Shown here in pieces: positions 28,629 to 37,627 of a stretch of 37,990 bases of DNA. Made by a program: the position numbers and the translations under genes. The notes under the pieces were generated by a model that had not been told where the DNA came from, did not search any database, and saw only the letters and a program-made list of their open reading frames with translations. Where the stretch lies: the IMG/VR virus record IMGVR_UViG_3300037099_000441, positions 1 through 37,990 of that record; one strand, written 5' to 3'. Each line of letters opens with the position of its first letter. Within the stretch, counting starts at the first letter, position 1. The stretch is from a virus.

Positions 28629-30450
28629 CATAGCTGTAAAATTTGGCGTCCAAGTGCAGGGCGTAGAAAAGATTACGGATGTCACCCGTAAGACGAATGC
28701 GGCTATAGGCGCGCTGACTAGCCTCGGGGACCAGTTGGGGCGGCTGACACGTTTCACGTCTTTGCGTTACTTGGCGCGCACTATGCGGGACTTCGTGTCG
28801 AATCAGATCGAGGCTGCCACGGCCCTCAAGTATCAGGCGGAGAAGCTGGGAATCTCTACCGACGAGCTGAAAAAGTATCGGTACGTGGCCGAGCGTATGA
28901 AAGTGCCGGTCAACGAGATGGCCGTGGCTATGCGTTTCTTCAACCGGGCTGCCGGAGAAGTGGCGCTGGGTACGAAAGGCACGACCAAGATATTCCAGCA
29001 AATGGGTCTGTCCGTAAAGGATGCCCACGGCAATATCAAGCCCACGGACCAACTACTTTTCGAGTTTTCGGATAAGCTTGCCGCTATACCGTCGCAAGCC
29101 GTGCGTACCGCTTTCGCCATGCGCGCCCTAGGTAGGGGCGGCTCGGCTTTATTGCCGGTCCTTCAGCACGGGTCGGAAGCTCTGAAGAAGCAGTTCGCCC
29201 TATACGAGGCGTTCACGGGCGGCCCGTCCACGAAGGTCATACAGCTCTCCGACGAGATCAAGGGCAAGTTGATGCTCCAACAGTTGGGTTGGAAAGCCAT
29301 CTACTCGACCCTTGCGGCCGAGGTCCTTCCTATCGTCAACAAGTGGCTGGACAAGTCCAACGAGAACATAAAGCGTATGGTCGACTTGGCCCAGAACACG
29401 TACGGTGTGGCCACGGCCCTTCGCTTTCTGGCCGTGGCGCTCCCCGTCGCGGCCATGGTGCTCTACACTACCAAGGCTCTGTTGGCGGGGGAAGCCACCG
29501 AGAAAATCTTGGGCACCATGGCCATGTCCGGCGTAGTGGTAACGCTGGCCGCGGTCATAGGGACCTTGTACCTCGCCTTCGATCAGCTCTACTCTACGCT
29601 GAGCGGAGCGGATACGTCTCTCGGGCAATTGCTCGATGATACCAAAGGCTTCGGGGCAGCCAAGCAATGGGTCGATGACTTCAAGGGTGCTTTGGATGGC
29701 CTCGTCAAGGCTATTCTAGGCCCCGATGCACAGCTAGGTACGCTGTTAGAAGACGCTGAGTTCACCTTCGCCGATGCTTTACCTACCATAGTGCGAGTCT
29801 CCGTACAGGCTTTGACCGGCTTAGCTGCTACGATTGACACCATCATCACGGGCCTTCGGATGATGCTGGATCTTCTAAAGGCCGCGGACGCGCTGAGTAC
29901 GAAGAATGCCGTGGCTTGGGCCCTTAGTAAAGTCCTGCCGAAGGGCGCCATGCGCGACGAAGCCGCGGGCATTGCGGGCAAGGCTGAGGGGGATATAAAA
30001 GGCGGTTTTCAGGATATCGGGGCTACGGGGGCGGGTTGGTCGAAGCGCATTGAGGAATACCAAAAAGTTTTCCACGTGGCCGGAGAGATACCTGATGCAC
30101 CCAAAGGGTATACTCGGCGGCTTCAAGCGCGCAGGGACGCCGAGCGAGTAGAAGAAGCCCGTAAGACGGGGGTCCCGTTGGACATGGATGTAACGCACCC
30201 AAAGCACAAGCCTTACTCTAGCAGCGCTGTAGTGCCTGCGGAGGTGCCGGCACCGAGTAAGGTGTCCAACACGGTGCATAGTAACACTACCAATAACATA
30301 CACGTGCATACGGCAAGCACGAACGCCACACCTAGGGAGATAGCCGATGCCGTGCAGAAAGCCGTCGCGAAGGCTCTAGCCGATCGCGATAGAGCCGTGT
30401 TTGCGACTACGACGACCGCTCAACCCGATCCCTTGGCACAATACCCATGA
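28615..30450 (+). CDS. Tape measure protein
   Basis: 611 residues, the longest tail protein. A helical N-terminus (FGVQVQGVEKITDVTRKTNA), then KYQAEKLGISTDELKKYRYV and MRFFNRAAGEVA as in tape measures, hydrophobic spans at about 270-325, and a disordered C-terminus with NNIHVHTA. It sets tail length; at about 1.5 Å per residue the tail would be near 90 nm, an inference. A CTAAAAT box occurs 12 nt before ATG 28615. Confidence 0.9.
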   Translation: MALRDIAVKFGVQVQGVEKITDVTRKTNAAIGALTSLGDQLGRLTRFTSLRYLARTMRDFVSNQIEAATALKYQAEKLGISTDELKKYRYVAERMKVPVNEMAVAMRFFNRAAGEVALGTKGTTKIFQQMGLSVKDAHGNIKPTDQLLFEFSDKLAAIPSQAVRTAFAMRALGRGGSALLPVLQHGSEALKKQFALYEAFTGGPSTKVIQLSDEIKGKLMLQQLGWKAIYSTLAAEVLPIVNKWLDKSNENIKRMVDLAQNTYGVATALRFLAVALPVAAMVLYTTKALLAGEATEKILGTMAMSGVVVTLAAVIGTLYLAFDQLYSTLSGADTSLGQLLDDTKGFGAAKQWVDDFKGALDGLVKAILGPDAQLGTLLEDAEFTFADALPTIVRVSVQALTGLAATIDTIITGLRMMLDLLKAADALSTKNAVAWALSKVLPKGAMRDEAAGIAGKAEGDIKGGFQDIGATGAGWSKRIEEYQKVFHVAGEIPDAPKGYTRRLQARRDAERVEEARKTGVPLDMDVTHPKHKPYSSSAVVPAEVPAPSKVSNTVHSNTTNNIHVHTASTNATPREIADAVQKAVAKALADRDRAVFATTTTAQPDPLAQYP

Positions 30451-31250
30451 GTTTGTTAGACGCTATCGGTCTGGGCGCAGGGACTCAAGGAGTCCCGACG
30501 GCCGACCAAATGAACGTTGTGTCATCGGCCCCGGGGCATGATGACTCGGTCCTTCCCGCTTATATCCAATGGGGCGATCCCTCGGCGCAGAACTTTCTCA
30601 TATTCGACGCGGTCATGTCCGAGACGCATACGCGCGTGGCCACCGTCACGACGCATACGGTAGAGACGGGCGTGGCCGTGACGGACCATGTGCGCCCCGA
30701 GCCGGATGAGCTCGCACTCGAGGTCATCGTCTCTAACACGCCGCTCCCCAAGTCGAACGATCCGGACATGGTCGTAGGGCCGGTGACACTTACCATCCCA
30801 CAACCGAACACGTTCTATTCGATATCGGGAGCTATCGACGCGCTGGCCACGGTGATTGGGTTGAAGCCGGCCTTCCCCACGACGCTGAATGCAATCGTGG
30901 CTTCTTACCCTTCCGATCACGACTACATAAAGCTGGCGCACTTCACTTTGACGAATCTCCGTAACAACGCGCTTCTTCTGACCGTGCGCTGCCCGCGGGC
31001 CGAGTACGACAACATGGTGCTCAAGAGCGTGGTCATGACCCGCGACCCTGAGTTAGGCACGGGCGCTGCCCGATTTCGACTCGAGATGGTGCAAATTCGC
31101 ACGGTAGCGTCATCAGTCGGCGCGGCTCCCCAACCCACCGTAGCAGCCGCAGCACCAACCCAGAGCAACGGAAGCCAAGAAGCTAAAGACGACGACAATA
31201 CGCCGCATACGTATACGTCCGTGATAGACAGATTTCTAGGTGTACGATAA
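30447..31250 (+). CDS. Dit-like baseplate/tail protein
   Basis: 267 residues. THTRVATVTTHTVETGVAVT with DHVRPEPDELALEVIVSN is the N-terminal signature of Dit-like phage proteins that crown the tube end. The last 40 residues are disordered. ATG 30447 overlaps the tape measure stop. It probably connects tube and hub. Confidence 0.82.
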   Translation: MSLLDAIGLGAGTQGVPTADQMNVVSSAPGHDDSVLPAYIQWGDPSAQNFLIFDAVMSETHTRVATVTTHTVETGVAVTDHVRPEPDELALEVIVSNTPLPKSNDPDMVVGPVTLTIPQPNTFYSISGAIDALATVIGLKPAFPTTLNAIVASYPSDHDYIKLAHFTLTNLRNNALLLTVRCPRAEYDNMVLKSVVMTRDPELGTGAARFRLEMVQIRTVASSVGAAPQPTVAAAAPTQSNGSQEAKDDDNTPHTYTSVIDRFLGVR

Positions 31251-31606
31251 TGGCGCTCAATATCCCGACCGATTCCGCCGCTCTTTTCTGGACGCAGACT
31301 ACGGCCCTCGACGGCGTCAGTTACGTGCTCACATTCCGGTACAACTCCCGGGAGCAGTGCTACTACCTGAGCATAGATTCTCAGGACGGCTCTACGAACT
31401 ACGTCAACGGGCTGAAGCTAGTGTCTAATTACTTGTTATTGCAAGAGGTTTCCACGCCTCCCGGAGAGCTGGTAGTCTTGGCCATAGGCGATGACTCCCC
31501 AGCCCGTGTCGGAGACTTCGGCGGCGGTAGGTGCGCTTTATACTACATAGCGCAAGCGGACGTCATAGCCTCGGGTGCCGAGCCTTGGCGTAACCCCTAT
31601 GCTTGA
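31250..31606 (+). CDS. Baseplate plug protein
   Basis: 118 residues. NIPTDSAALFWTQTTALDGV, YVLTFRYNSREQCYYLSID and GTNYVNGLKLV-type blocks resemble the small cyanophage Pam3-type plug/DUF6983 family that follows Dit-like genes. One nucleotide overlaps the previous stop. Confidence 0.78.
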   Translation: MALNIPTDSAALFWTQTTALDGVSYVLTFRYNSREQCYYLSIDSQDGSTNYVNGLKLVSNYLLLQEVSTPPGELVVLAIGDDSPARVGDFGGGRCALYYIAQADVIASGAEPWRNPYA

Positions 31607-32531
31607 TCCTACGACCAAGCTCTTCGCCCGGCAGGTCAATCTCACCATCGGCATGCCCTCGGGGCCGCTATCGCTTCCCTTCAACGATGCTAATTCCACG
31701 GGGCTGGCGGTCGACGGTCTGGACATAGAGTTCGACGTAGAAAAGTCTTTGAAGTCGTCGGAGCCTAACAAGGCTCGGATAAAGGTGTGGAATCTCACAC
31801 GGGACCACATCAAGGCGATTGGCCAAGCTCAAGCGCTCACGGTGCGTCTAGAGGCCGGCTACGAGGGCAATACGGCGCAGGTTTACTACGGCGGGATTCG
31901 CTCCGCGCATTCTACCCGAGAGGGCGACACGGACTTTGTCACCATACTGGAATCGGAAAACACGGTAGCAAAGCCCGGGATAGTGTCCGCCACGAAAAAA
32001 GTGACGACGTCGTCCTTCGTCAGCGTCCCGCAAGGCCCTCGGGTGTCTCTGTCGTCCGCGATTAGCACGTTGGCCCCTATCCTGGGTGTGACGACAGGGG
32101 ACTTGACGGCTGCTTTGGCCGGGAAAGAAGCCATCCTGATAAGCGGGTCGTCCTTGCACGGGAACGCGGCGCAGCGCATGACCGATATCTGTCGATCGGC
32201 AGGGCTGGAATGGTCGATACAGGACGAGGTCTTGCAACTCGTAGATATCGGCAAGGCGCTCACTACGACTACGGCGTTCAACATTTCCCCGGACACGGGC
32301 TTGGTAGGCTCCCCGACGTCCGACTCCCAAGGCGTCGTAGAGGCCACGGTCCTGCTGACCCCTGGCCTAGCGCCCGGCGTCCTAGTGAACTTCGTCGGCG
32401 CCGGGGACCCTAGCGGCTTGACACCGTGCATATTCGTCAATGGCGGCGGTTACCGTATCGACAAGATCCGAGCCCACGGTAGCACCTTCAGCAGGGACTA
32501 TTACCACTCCTTTACGGCGGTGAAATACTGA
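31599..32531 (+). CDS. Baseplate hub protein
   Basis: 310 residues from ATG 31599, overlapping the plug stop; GTG 31575 is possible. DGLDIEFDVEKSLKSSEPNK, ARIKVWNLTRDHIKAI and YEGNTAQVYYGGIRSAHSTR are typical of hub proteins of this baseplate type (gp44/gpD-like beta-barrels). It forms the central hub that carries the spike. Confidence 0.82.
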   Translation: MLDPTTKLFARQVNLTIGMPSGPLSLPFNDANSTGLAVDGLDIEFDVEKSLKSSEPNKARIKVWNLTRDHIKAIGQAQALTVRLEAGYEGNTAQVYYGGIRSAHSTREGDTDFVTILESENTVAKPGIVSATKKVTTSSFVSVPQGPRVSLSSAISTLAPILGVTTGDLTAALAGKEAILISGSSLHGNAAQRMTDICRSAGLEWSIQDEVLQLVDIGKALTTTTAFNISPDTGLVGSPTSDSQGVVEATVLLTPGLAPGVLVNFVGAGDPSGLTPCIFVNGGGYRIDKIRAHGSTFSRDYYHSFTAVKY

Positions 32532-32532
32532 C

Positions 32533-33252
32533 ATGCCCATACCTCGCACGTTACCGGAGATTCTGGGGGCGCACGCTGACGTTCTGAAGAGCGATATCCG
32601 AAAGTGCATCCCGGCCACGGTTACCGCCGTGAACGCGGCGAAGATGACGGTGGATGTTCAAGTAGCCGTCAATGACGTGCTATTCGATCCGTTGGGTAAC
32701 GCCTACTCCGTAGCAGCCCCGACGATTGCGGATGTACCGCTCGGCGTGGCCCGAGGGGGTAAGTTTTTCGTGTGGGTGCCGGTGTCGGTAGGGGATTCCG
32801 TTCTGCTCATATTCTCCGACCTATCGGCGGACTCGTGGCGTCTGGCATCCAGCGCGCCCACCCAAGGCGTGGACCCCGTGTTCCTGGGGCGGCACACCCT
32901 TGACTCGGCGTTCGCGATCCCTATGTTCGCGCCCGACTCCCAGGCGTTAGCAGACCCCGCGCTCGACCCGACGAAAATTATCATAGGCCGGGACGGCGGG
33001 CCGGAGATCAAAGTCTCTCCGGCCGGGATAGAGCTTGGAGCGGCGGGCGCGACCCCGCCCTCCGATTACGTGGCCTTGGCATCTAAAGTTGAAACGGAAT
33101 TGAACGCCATAAAGGCGAACATTACCGACATTCTAACGGCATTGGCTGCGGCTGTTTCTCTGCCTACGGGCGGCAAATTGACTTTTGCACCCTCTTTGCC
33201 TTCGCCCTATTCCCCCGGTCCCGTAGCTTCTTCCACCGTAAAATGCGCGTAG
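32533..33252 (+). CDS. Gp138-like baseplate spike protein
   Basis: 239 residues. IPATVTAVNAAKMTVDVQVA, then a barrel with VWVPVSVGDSVLLIFSDLSA and DSWRLASS, match Gp138/gpV-type OB-fold spikes; the C-terminal part with GPEIKVSPAGIELGA is a short beta repeat. It would form the puncturing tip. Confidence 0.85.
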   Translation: MPIPRTLPEILGAHADVLKSDIRKCIPATVTAVNAAKMTVDVQVAVNDVLFDPLGNAYSVAAPTIADVPLGVARGGKFFVWVPVSVGDSVLLIFSDLSADSWRLASSAPTQGVDPVFLGRHTLDSAFAIPMFAPDSQALADPALDPTKIIIGRDGGPEIKVSPAGIELGAAGATPPSDYVALASKVETELNAIKANITDILTALAAAVSLPTGGKLTFAPSLPSPYSPGPVASSTVKCA

Positions 33253-33253
33253 G

Positions 33254-33265
33254 CTAAAATTCACC
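33254..33265 (+). promoter_or_regulatory. Late-type box before the gp25-like gene
   Basis: CTAAAAT (33254-33260), 5 nt, GTG 33266, just after the spike stop; a secondary late start inside the tail operon. Confidence 0.7.
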
Positions 33266-33652
33266 GTGTCCTGCTTTCTGATGACATCCTCTGGCGATCT
33301 GGATTTCTCGACGGGCAATCTTTCGATAGTCCGCGGCGTGGCCCAGGTTACGGCTCAGAAACTTACAGCACTATACTCTATCGCACAAGGGGAGTGGTTC
33401 ATCGACGGACGCCTAGGGGTTCCATACGTGACGCAAGTTTTGATCAAGAACCCGAGCCTTAGCAGCATCAGCACAATGCTCATAAACATCGCTCAGAAGT
33501 GCCCGGGCGTGGCAGCCGTGAGCAGCATCGAGATGAACTACACGCCGAACGCGCGCACGCTCGGGGCCACGCTCACGATAATCACGAATGATGGCGCCGT
33601 TCTCTCTGGGGGCCTTGGCCAACCTTTTATTGTCACGAGGCAAGCGACATGA
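33266..33652 (+). CDS. gp25-like baseplate wedge protein
   Basis: 128 residues from GTG 33266. DGRLGVPYVTQVLIKNPSLS, an N-terminal GDLDFSTGNLSIVRGVAQVT, and a late YTPNARTLGATLTIITNDG match gpW/gp25 wedge proteins. It nucleates sheath assembly on the baseplate. The overlap with the next ATG (ATGA) marks one operon. Confidence 0.88.
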   Translation: MSCFLMTSSGDLDFSTGNLSIVRGVAQVTAQKLTALYSIAQGEWFIDGRLGVPYVTQVLIKNPSLSSISTMLINIAQKCPGVAAVSSIEMNYTPNARTLGATLTIITNDGAVLSGGLGQPFIVTRQAT

Positions 33653-34860
33653 GCATCAACAATCTAACGGCTTCGGGCTTTGTAGCCTCTACGGTGACGG
33701 AAGAGGTTACCTACCTCAACGGCCAGGTACAGACCCTCATCGATCCGAACCTGGATGTCGACCCGGATCAACCCCTAGGGCAAATCATTGGCATCTTCGC
33801 CGCGGAGTTTGCAGCCGCGACCGAACTCTTGGCCACGGTTTACAATTCGATGAACCCTGCCGCGGCCGAGGGCACCTTGCTGGCGAACCTGGCTTCCCTC
33901 ACGGGGACCTATCCGCAGGTCGCTACGTATTCCACGGTCCCTTGCAACCTCACGCTAAGCGCGGGCACCACGGTAGGGGCCGGTTCTACTATCTCGGTCC
34001 CCGGACAACCCACGTCTAATGTTTGGAGATTGCTCACCTCCGTAACGGCGCCTAGCGGCGGGGGTGTCGTCCCCGGGTCCTTCCAAGCCACGGTGACGGG
34101 GCCTCAGAACGTGACCTCGGGCACGAGCATGGTCATTTCGCCTACGATTACGGGTTGGTCCGCTTGCGTAACTACGGCGAATGCCACGCAAGGTCAAAAC
34201 GCGGATACAGACACCACGCTTCGGACTCGGCGAATCGAAGAGCTCGGGGGCGAACAGTTCGGCACTACCGCCGCAATCCAAGCCGCCGTTCTGGCCGCGG
34301 TGACGCCTTACGCCGGGGGATCGCCATCAGGCGCTTGGTGCTACGAGAACACATCGTACGCCTCGGACGCGAGCGGCGTGCCCCCGCATAGCATCCATGT
34401 GGTCTACTGGGCCGGGGCGTCAAACATAACGCCGTCGACAACCCTGGCAAACATCATAGCCCAAGCGATATGGTCGCACAAGGGTGCAGGCGTCGGCACC
34501 TACGGAGCTTTGTCGGGCGTGGCCACGGATGCCTTAGGCAATAACTATACCATATACTTCGACGTGGGGACGGCGGTGCCTGTCTACGTGTCGCTGAACA
34601 CAACGCCCAACCCCGTCACCACGGCGCAGCGCGCGGCTATTGTGACCGAGCTGACGACCTTCACGGAGCAGACGTGGACCTTCGGGACGACCGTGAAGGT
34701 TATTCCTCTGCTGGCCAGCGTGCTAAATGGCGTCGCGGGTCTTGTCGACATTCCCACCTACGGCATCGGTCTCGCGCCTGCACCGGTGACTACGGGTAAC
34801 ATCGTCATGGGCCCCACGCAGATAGCAATCCTCAGTGGTATCCTAGTGAACGGAACATGA
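33649..34860 (+). CDS. Baseplate J-like protein
   Basis: 403 residues. PDQPLGQIIGIFAAEFAAAT, SMNPAAAEGTLLANLASLTG, the TLRTRRIEELGGEQFGTTAA block and HSIHVVYWAG are the classic baseplate J (gp47-like) pattern. It forms the wedge arms. Overlaps both neighbours by ATGA. Confidence 0.93.
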   Translation: MSINNLTASGFVASTVTEEVTYLNGQVQTLIDPNLDVDPDQPLGQIIGIFAAEFAAATELLATVYNSMNPAAAEGTLLANLASLTGTYPQVATYSTVPCNLTLSAGTTVGAGSTISVPGQPTSNVWRLLTSVTAPSGGGVVPGSFQATVTGPQNVTSGTSMVISPTITGWSACVTTANATQGQNADTDTTLRTRRIEELGGEQFGTTAAIQAAVLAAVTPYAGGSPSGAWCYENTSYASDASGVPPHSIHVVYWAGASNITPSTTLANIIAQAIWSHKGAGVGTYGALSGVATDALGNNYTIYFDVGTAVPVYVSLNTTPNPVTTAQRAAIVTELTTFTEQTWTFGTTVKVIPLLASVLNGVAGLVDIPTYGIGLAPAPVTTGNIVMGPTQIAILSGILVNGT

Positions 34861-35429
34861 TCCCCGCTCAGAACTTTGACATCGCCACGGGCGGCACGGC
34901 GCTGCTGACGTCGGTCTACGCGAACAAGCCCGGGATATCGGCGCTTGTGACGGCCTTCTCGAATCGCTTTCAGGTCTTGGAATCGCAAATGGGGTCCATC
35001 CTGAACGGCATCAACCTGGCCAATCATCCCATGCCCGGGGGTCCTTGGGACGTGCTCGACAAGTACGGTCTAATCGTAGGGGAATCCCGGCAAGGTCGGA
35101 GCGACGCGGCTTATCTGCCCGCCCTGCGACTCCGCGTTTTGGTGAACAATTCCCACGGTTTGGTGTCGGACATAATCGCCGTTGCTAGCGCTATCTTGAC
35201 CCCCGGCGGGTACACCTTCGTATACTCCGAGGCTCCGGACCAGACCTTCTTGATCACGGCCCTCGGAATACCGGACGAGGACATCGCGGCGCTTTTCCAG
35301 TACCTCCCTTTGGCTCGGGACGGCGGCGCCGACGCCCACATAATAGTTTCCAGCCCCGGAGACGACGTGCTGATCTGGGGTAACACTTGGGACGCTGCGA
35401 CGACGCTCGCATCCGAAGAGGTAAAATGA
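34857..35429 (+). CDS. DUF2612-like tail protein
   Basis: 190 residues. ANHPMPGGPWDVLDKYGLIV, RLRVLVNNSHGLVSDIIAV and a C-terminal half with beta strands match DUF2612, which follows baseplate J and links fibres to the baseplate. ATG 34857 overlaps the J stop; its stop overlaps the next ATG. Confidence 0.82.
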   Translation: MIPAQNFDIATGGTALLTSVYANKPGISALVTAFSNRFQVLESQMGSILNGINLANHPMPGGPWDVLDKYGLIVGESRQGRSDAAYLPALRLRVLVNNSHGLVSDIIAVASAILTPGGYTFVYSEAPDQTFLITALGIPDEDIAALFQYLPLARDGGADAHIIVSSPGDDVLIWGNTWDAATTLASEEVK

Positions 35430-35527
35430 CGGCCTACATACGCGCATTGTGGTTACGCCTAAGCGCGGCCCCCTTCAAATGGGGTTGCCTATGGGGAAAC
35501 AACATCTTTTTTGAAGGAGACGAGTAA
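35426..35527 (+). CDS. 33-aa peptide between baseplate and fibre genes
   Basis: MTAYIRALWLRLSAAPFKWG then CLWGNNIFFEGDE. ATGA overlap upstream and TAATG overlap downstream, with the ribosome site of the fibre gene (GAAGGAG) inside it. Trp-rich. It may be a true peptide or a coupling ORF. Confidence 0.55.
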   Translation: MTAYIRALWLRLSAAPFKWGCLWGNNIFFEGDE

Positions 35528-36735
35528 TGCTTTCCGTGACTTTCCCGTGGTCTTCTGCGGTCAACTATCCTTCCGGCCCGGATGTCGGTACGGCAACGAA
35601 AGTGGTCCCCACCGCTAATCAGTTCATCCGAGGCACGCCGGCTACGGCGCAGACCTTCGACTATCTTCTGAACGAGCGCGACACCTTTGCGCAGAACAGC
35701 AGCCCCTTGACTTGGCAAAGTCCGCTCCCTACCACGGGTTACTACAGCGGGGCCTGGTACGACTCCCTGCAAGGTGTTTGGCTCCTAGGCACTAACCCGA
35801 CCGGCGGCGGAGCCACGGCCTTCCAGGCTCTTTGGAACCCCGGCACGGCATCCAATAACAGCGCGCCCATTACGGGTTCGCCCTACGGCACGACGCAGCC
35901 TATGACTCTGAGTTACAATTCGGAGCACCCGGGGGCATACGCCGTCATCAGCACGGGCTCGCCCGGCTCGGCGGGCACGGCAGAGGTCTTCTACTTCGGG
36001 CCTGCGGGTACCGGTCTGACCCACGCTTACACTGTCACCCTTGTAACGTCTGTCACGTGCGCGGAGCTGGTATATGTGCCGAGTTGGCCAATGCTGTACG
36101 CTATGGGCAGTTCCAGCGGTTGGTCTGTTCTGTCCGGTCTGGCATCGCCCTCTATCGTAGCTTCTAGCTCCGTGGCCAGCACACAAGTCATGGCGCGGAG
36201 TAGCGGCACCACGGCCATATTCGCTAGCAGCGTTGATCCGTCGTACGTCACGACCACGGACGGGCACACCTTCGTAACCCGAGCCTTCCCGTCCGCTATG
36301 AACATAGGGCCGGGTACAGCGCAATACCAGCTAGCAGGAATAACCTGGCACTCGTCCATACTTGGCTCCGTGTGGGTGGCTAATGTCGCCAAGGTGAATA
36401 CCAGTGCGATAAGCACCTGGATTTCTCTGGACGCTATCACGTGGACGCAACAGAGTGCCCTCGTCGTGGTGTCCACGCATATCGGTGCGGTCATAGACCT
36501 GGCTTCGGCCGGGCATCACCTAGCGGCGGTGTGCGCTTTCGTGCCCTCCTACCCGCAGACCTGGAACACGACGCTATCCCGTATCCTTACGTCTGAGGAC
36601 TTGGGCGTCACTTGGCACATGTCCCCGGGTGCTGTACTCGGCGACTTGAACCCCAGGATCTACTCGGGCAACGGGCAATTCTATGTCACCGGGGGCGGCA
36701 GTGCCGTGTTCTCCGATAAAGTGATCGAAGTCTAA
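35527..36735 (+). CDS. Propeller-like tail fibre / receptor-binding protein
   Basis: 402 residues. An N-terminal attachment part (QFIRGTPATAQTFDYLLNER) is followed by repeats ending in Asp-box-like motifs: TTDGHTFVT, SLDAITWTQQ and SEDLGVTWHM. These point to a BNR/sialidase-like beta-propeller. Last gene of the tail operon, as for receptor-binding proteins. GAAGGAG lies upstream of ATG 35527. Enzymatic activity is not shown. Confidence 0.7.
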   Translation: MLSVTFPWSSAVNYPSGPDVGTATKVVPTANQFIRGTPATAQTFDYLLNERDTFAQNSSPLTWQSPLPTTGYYSGAWYDSLQGVWLLGTNPTGGGATAFQALWNPGTASNNSAPITGSPYGTTQPMTLSYNSEHPGAYAVISTGSPGSAGTAEVFYFGPAGTGLTHAYTVTLVTSVTCAELVYVPSWPMLYAMGSSSGWSVLSGLASPSIVASSSVASTQVMARSSGTTAIFASSVDPSYVTTTDGHTFVTRAFPSAMNIGPGTAQYQLAGITWHSSILGSVWVANVAKVNTSAISTWISLDAITWTQQSALVVVSTHIGAVIDLASAGHHLAAVCAFVPSYPQTWNTTLSRILTSEDLGVTWHMSPGAVLGDLNPRIYSGNGQFYVTGGGSAVFSDKVIEV

Positions 36736-37172
36736 ATCGCGCCGCTGCGTATGCGGCCCCAGGGTTGCCGCAAAGACCACTGGCCAAGCCCAATAGCGTC
36801 GAGCATGTTGTGTTCGACGCTCTTGGTCATCTTCGGCAGCTGGTCTCGCGTGTCGGCCGATAGCGTGGCCTTGATGCGCGCGGCCATGATATCGCCGTCG
36901 ATAGTGCCCTTCCACTCCCGCGGCTCCACTAGGCGAACGGTGTGGTCGGAGTATCGCTCCTGATACCGCCCCACGCACCTGGCTAGGTGTAATATGCTTG
37001 TGACCGTACCCTGCGAATAGATCCGGGCCGGACTCTCGATAACTACCAGGTAAATCCCCGGGACGCTTACGGGTTCGTCCGGCGTTACGACCCCGGCCTT
37101 GACCAAGACGCCGTGGGTGAAAATAGCGTACCCTGTATGCAGACCGGGGTCTAGAGCGAGTATGTTTCCCAT
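36732..37172 (-). CDS. RuvC-like Holliday junction resolvase
   Basis: 146 residues. ILALDPGLHTGYAIF (D8), YLVVIESPARIY (E46) and the C-terminal SVEHNMLDAIGLG (D125) give the acidic set of the RuvC/RNase H fold. It would resolve branched DNA before packaging. Its TAG stop overlaps the fibre TAA from the other strand. The promoter lies 6 nt before ATG 37172. Confidence 0.85.
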   Translation of the reverse strand: MGNILALDPGLHTGYAIFTHGVLVKAGVVTPDEPVSVPGIYLVVIESPARIYSQGTVTSILHLARCVGRYQERYSDHTVRLVEPREWKGTIDGDIMAARIKATLSADTRDQLPKMTKSVEHNMLDAIGLGQWSLRQPWGRIRSGAI

Positions 37173-37207
37173 ACGCGCATTATGGGACCCCGTGGATGTT
37201 ACGTCAA
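37173..37207 (-). promoter_or_regulatory. Leaderless promoter for the resolvase
   Basis: Minus strand: TTGACG (37207-37202), 17 nt, CATAAT (37184-37179), 6 nt, ATG 37172. The -35 covers the last codons of the upstream gene. Confidence 0.75.
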
Positions 37208-37603
37208 GGTCTTAGTCGCTAGGCGCTTCCACGTCTCGCGCTCCGCGGCCGTGAGCCGGGAGAAGTCCGCTAAACCCGTAGAGTCCTTCGGAGACCCGTC
37301 GACGCCTGCGCTAGGCTGCGGGGGAGGGGAATACTTGAGGACTAAATCTAGCAGGGCTATAATCTGCTTAGGGTCTAAAGGTCCTACAGCGTTCTCGTAG
37401 TCGGGATGCCGGCTAAGGCGAAGCCATTTCTCCACCTGCCCCGCGGCAAGCTCCAAGGCAGACGTCTGGAACTTGTTCAAAGCCACCGCTCGGCGGGCGC
37501 GCTCAAGAGCGGCTTGCCCTCGCGCTTCCTCCGTCTCCGCAAGAGCCGCAACTTCCGGCCGTTCCCTAGGCGGCACCCATTTCGCAATATGCTCTTTGGC
37601 CAT
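37199..37603 (-). CDS. Unknown helical protein, possible small terminase-like
   Basis: 134 residues. MAKEHIAKWVPPRERPEVAA then a long helix (LERARRAVALNKFQTSALEL), a middle helix and a disordered tail with SPPPQPSAG. Divergent from the portal gene, where packaging genes are common, so a small terminase is possible; no helix-turn-helix signature confirms it. Late box 5 nt before ATG 37603. Confidence 0.6.
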   Translation of the reverse strand: MAKEHIAKWVPPRERPEVAALAETEEARGQAALERARRAVALNKFQTSALELAAGQVEKWLRLSRHPDYENAVGPLDPKQIIALLDLVLKYSPPPQPSAGVDGSPKDSTGLADFSRLTAAERETWKRLATKTLT

Positions 37604-37627
37604 GCTCTATTTTAGCTAAAATGTCCC
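37604..37627. promoter_or_regulatory. Palindromic divergent late promoter pair
   Basis: ATTTTAGCTAAAAT (37609-37622) is a perfect 14-bp palindrome: one CTAAAAT box per strand, each 5 nt from its start codon (37603 minus, 37628 plus). The two promoters overlap at the centre, so they may compete. Confidence 0.75.
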
